A stretch of DNA of 64,000 nt from Iningainema tapete BLCC-T55 (GTDB lineage: Bacteria > Cyanobacteriota > Cyanobacteriia > Cyanobacteriales > Nostocaceae): the NCBI RefSeq assembly GCF_014698965.1, contig NZ_JACXAE010000013.1, positions 124,001 through 188,000 on the forward strand, given 5' to 3'. This document shows, piece after piece, positions 63,577 through 64,000 of this stretch (position 1 is the stretch's first letter; every line of letters begins with the position of its first letter). The notes under the pieces were generated by a model, which did not search any database, was not told the DNA's origin, and saw only the letters and a list, made by a program, of their open reading frames with translations. The position numbers and the translations under genes were made by a program.

Positions 63577-64000
63577 ATGCCCTCTGGTCAAACGCACGAT
63601 CGCATTACTCTATGGGCTTTGCCGTTCGTGACTCTAGTCACATTCTGGCAAACCAGAAGCGGTAACTTGACTTTATTGGTTTCTGGTGGCTTCATGTTTG
63701 GGGGGCTAATGTTTGGTCCAGACTTGGATATCTACTCGCGGCACTTCCAACGCTGGGGGTTCTTGCGTTTTATTTGGCTACCTTATCAAAAAAGTCTACA
63801 TCATCGGTCTTTCTTATCACATGGACCAATCATCGGCACAACGCTACGAGTGCTTTATCTTGCTTGCGCTTTTGGAATCGTCTTAATTGTAGTTTTGCTC
63901 GTAGCAGACAAGCTATGGAACCTGGGATTGAGTTGGCGGATGTTGGGTGAAACGATTACCCAATCCATGATGCTCTATAGTAATGAGTTACTCGCCCTAT
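63577..64000 (+). CDS. DUF2227-like metal-binding membrane protein (partial, host side)
   Basis: The frame opens MPSGQTHDRITLWALPFVTL at 63577 and runs off the window. It shows membrane segments (LVSGGFMFGGLMF, LACAFGIVLIVVLLV) and the conserved H...D and HHRSFLSHGP motifs, with GPDLDIYSR between. This matches the cyanobacterial DUF2227/putative metal-binding family, which has a similar His/Asp pattern in a membrane setting. It is a chromosomal gene outside the prophage, so the right border lies between the integrase and this gene. Confidence 0.75.
   Translation, partial: MPSGQTHDRITLWALPFVTLVTFWQTRSGNLTLLVSGGFMFGGLMFGPDLDIYSRHFQRWGFLRFIWLPYQKSLHHRSFLSHGPIIGTTLRVLYLACAFGIVLIVVLLVADKLWNLGLSWRMLGETITQSMMLYSNELLAL

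Overview
The window is almost entirely a large prophage in a cyanobacterium. The cyanobacterial origin shows in the dense HIP1 octamers (GCGATCGC), a GUN4-domain gene, a DUF6464-type gene, and the DUF2227-type gene that starts on the host side at the right edge. A tRNA-Val(UAC) gene (63401-63472) with a tyrosine integrase beside its 3' end marks the right border. The left border lies outside the window, because phage structural genes run to base 1.

Layout. 0.06-9.8 kb, leftward: portal (DUF4055-like), Zn-peptidase-like, MuF-like head protein, neck, tail-terminator and tail-tube candidates, a tail-fibre protein made of two repeats, small membrane proteins, a DEDDh nuclease and a DUF6527 protein. 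9.96-17.6 kb, mostly rightward: a second (Xer-like) tyrosine recombinase, a DUF6464-like gene (leftward), both terminase subunits, a phage sigma-70 factor, a DUF3102-like protein and a small HTH protein. 17.5-28.5 kb: a predicted lysis enzyme (leftward), the tail assembly chaperone pair with a lambda-like -1 slippery heptamer, a 2568-residue tape measure with an embedded HExxH-like motif, and a membrane-anchored GUN4 protein. 28.6-33.1 kb: a small HTH regulator, a Bro-N antirepressor, small paralogous genes and a Panacea/Doc toxin-antitoxin pair. 33.4-41.9 kb, rightward: tail tip and fibre genes, a ferritin-like gene, scaffold, major capsid protein and decoration proteins. 41.9-53.4 kb: SNF2-type helicase, then leftward KOW-like, ASCH, initiator-like (with internal iteron-like repeats), DinD-like and ParB-like genes, a face-to-face promoter switch with an XRE regulator, and an AlkB-like dioxygenase. 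53.5-57.2 kb: a TnpB element and a duplicated small-gene cassette. 57.5-63.2 kb: a SAP-like gene, a GGDEF-like protein, Rad52-type annealing protein, exonuclease, small HTH genes and the integrase.

The virion genes describe a tailed phage with a long tail and no visible sheath (siphovirus-like). The gene order is unusual: terminase, portal/neck/tail tube, tape measure/fibres and scaffold/capsid lie in separate blocks on both strands, with capsid genes after the fibres.

Several layers repeat across the element. A family of about twelve copies of a 24-bp palindrome (half site CCCTRTGGAAAA) sits mostly at gene 3' ends or in frame inside genes, where it often encodes a MENFPxG-type peptide. Several small gene families are duplicated. 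Several candidate operators are perfect inverted repeats beside promoter-like hexamers. All functional names come from reading motifs and context by eye; no database search was run.
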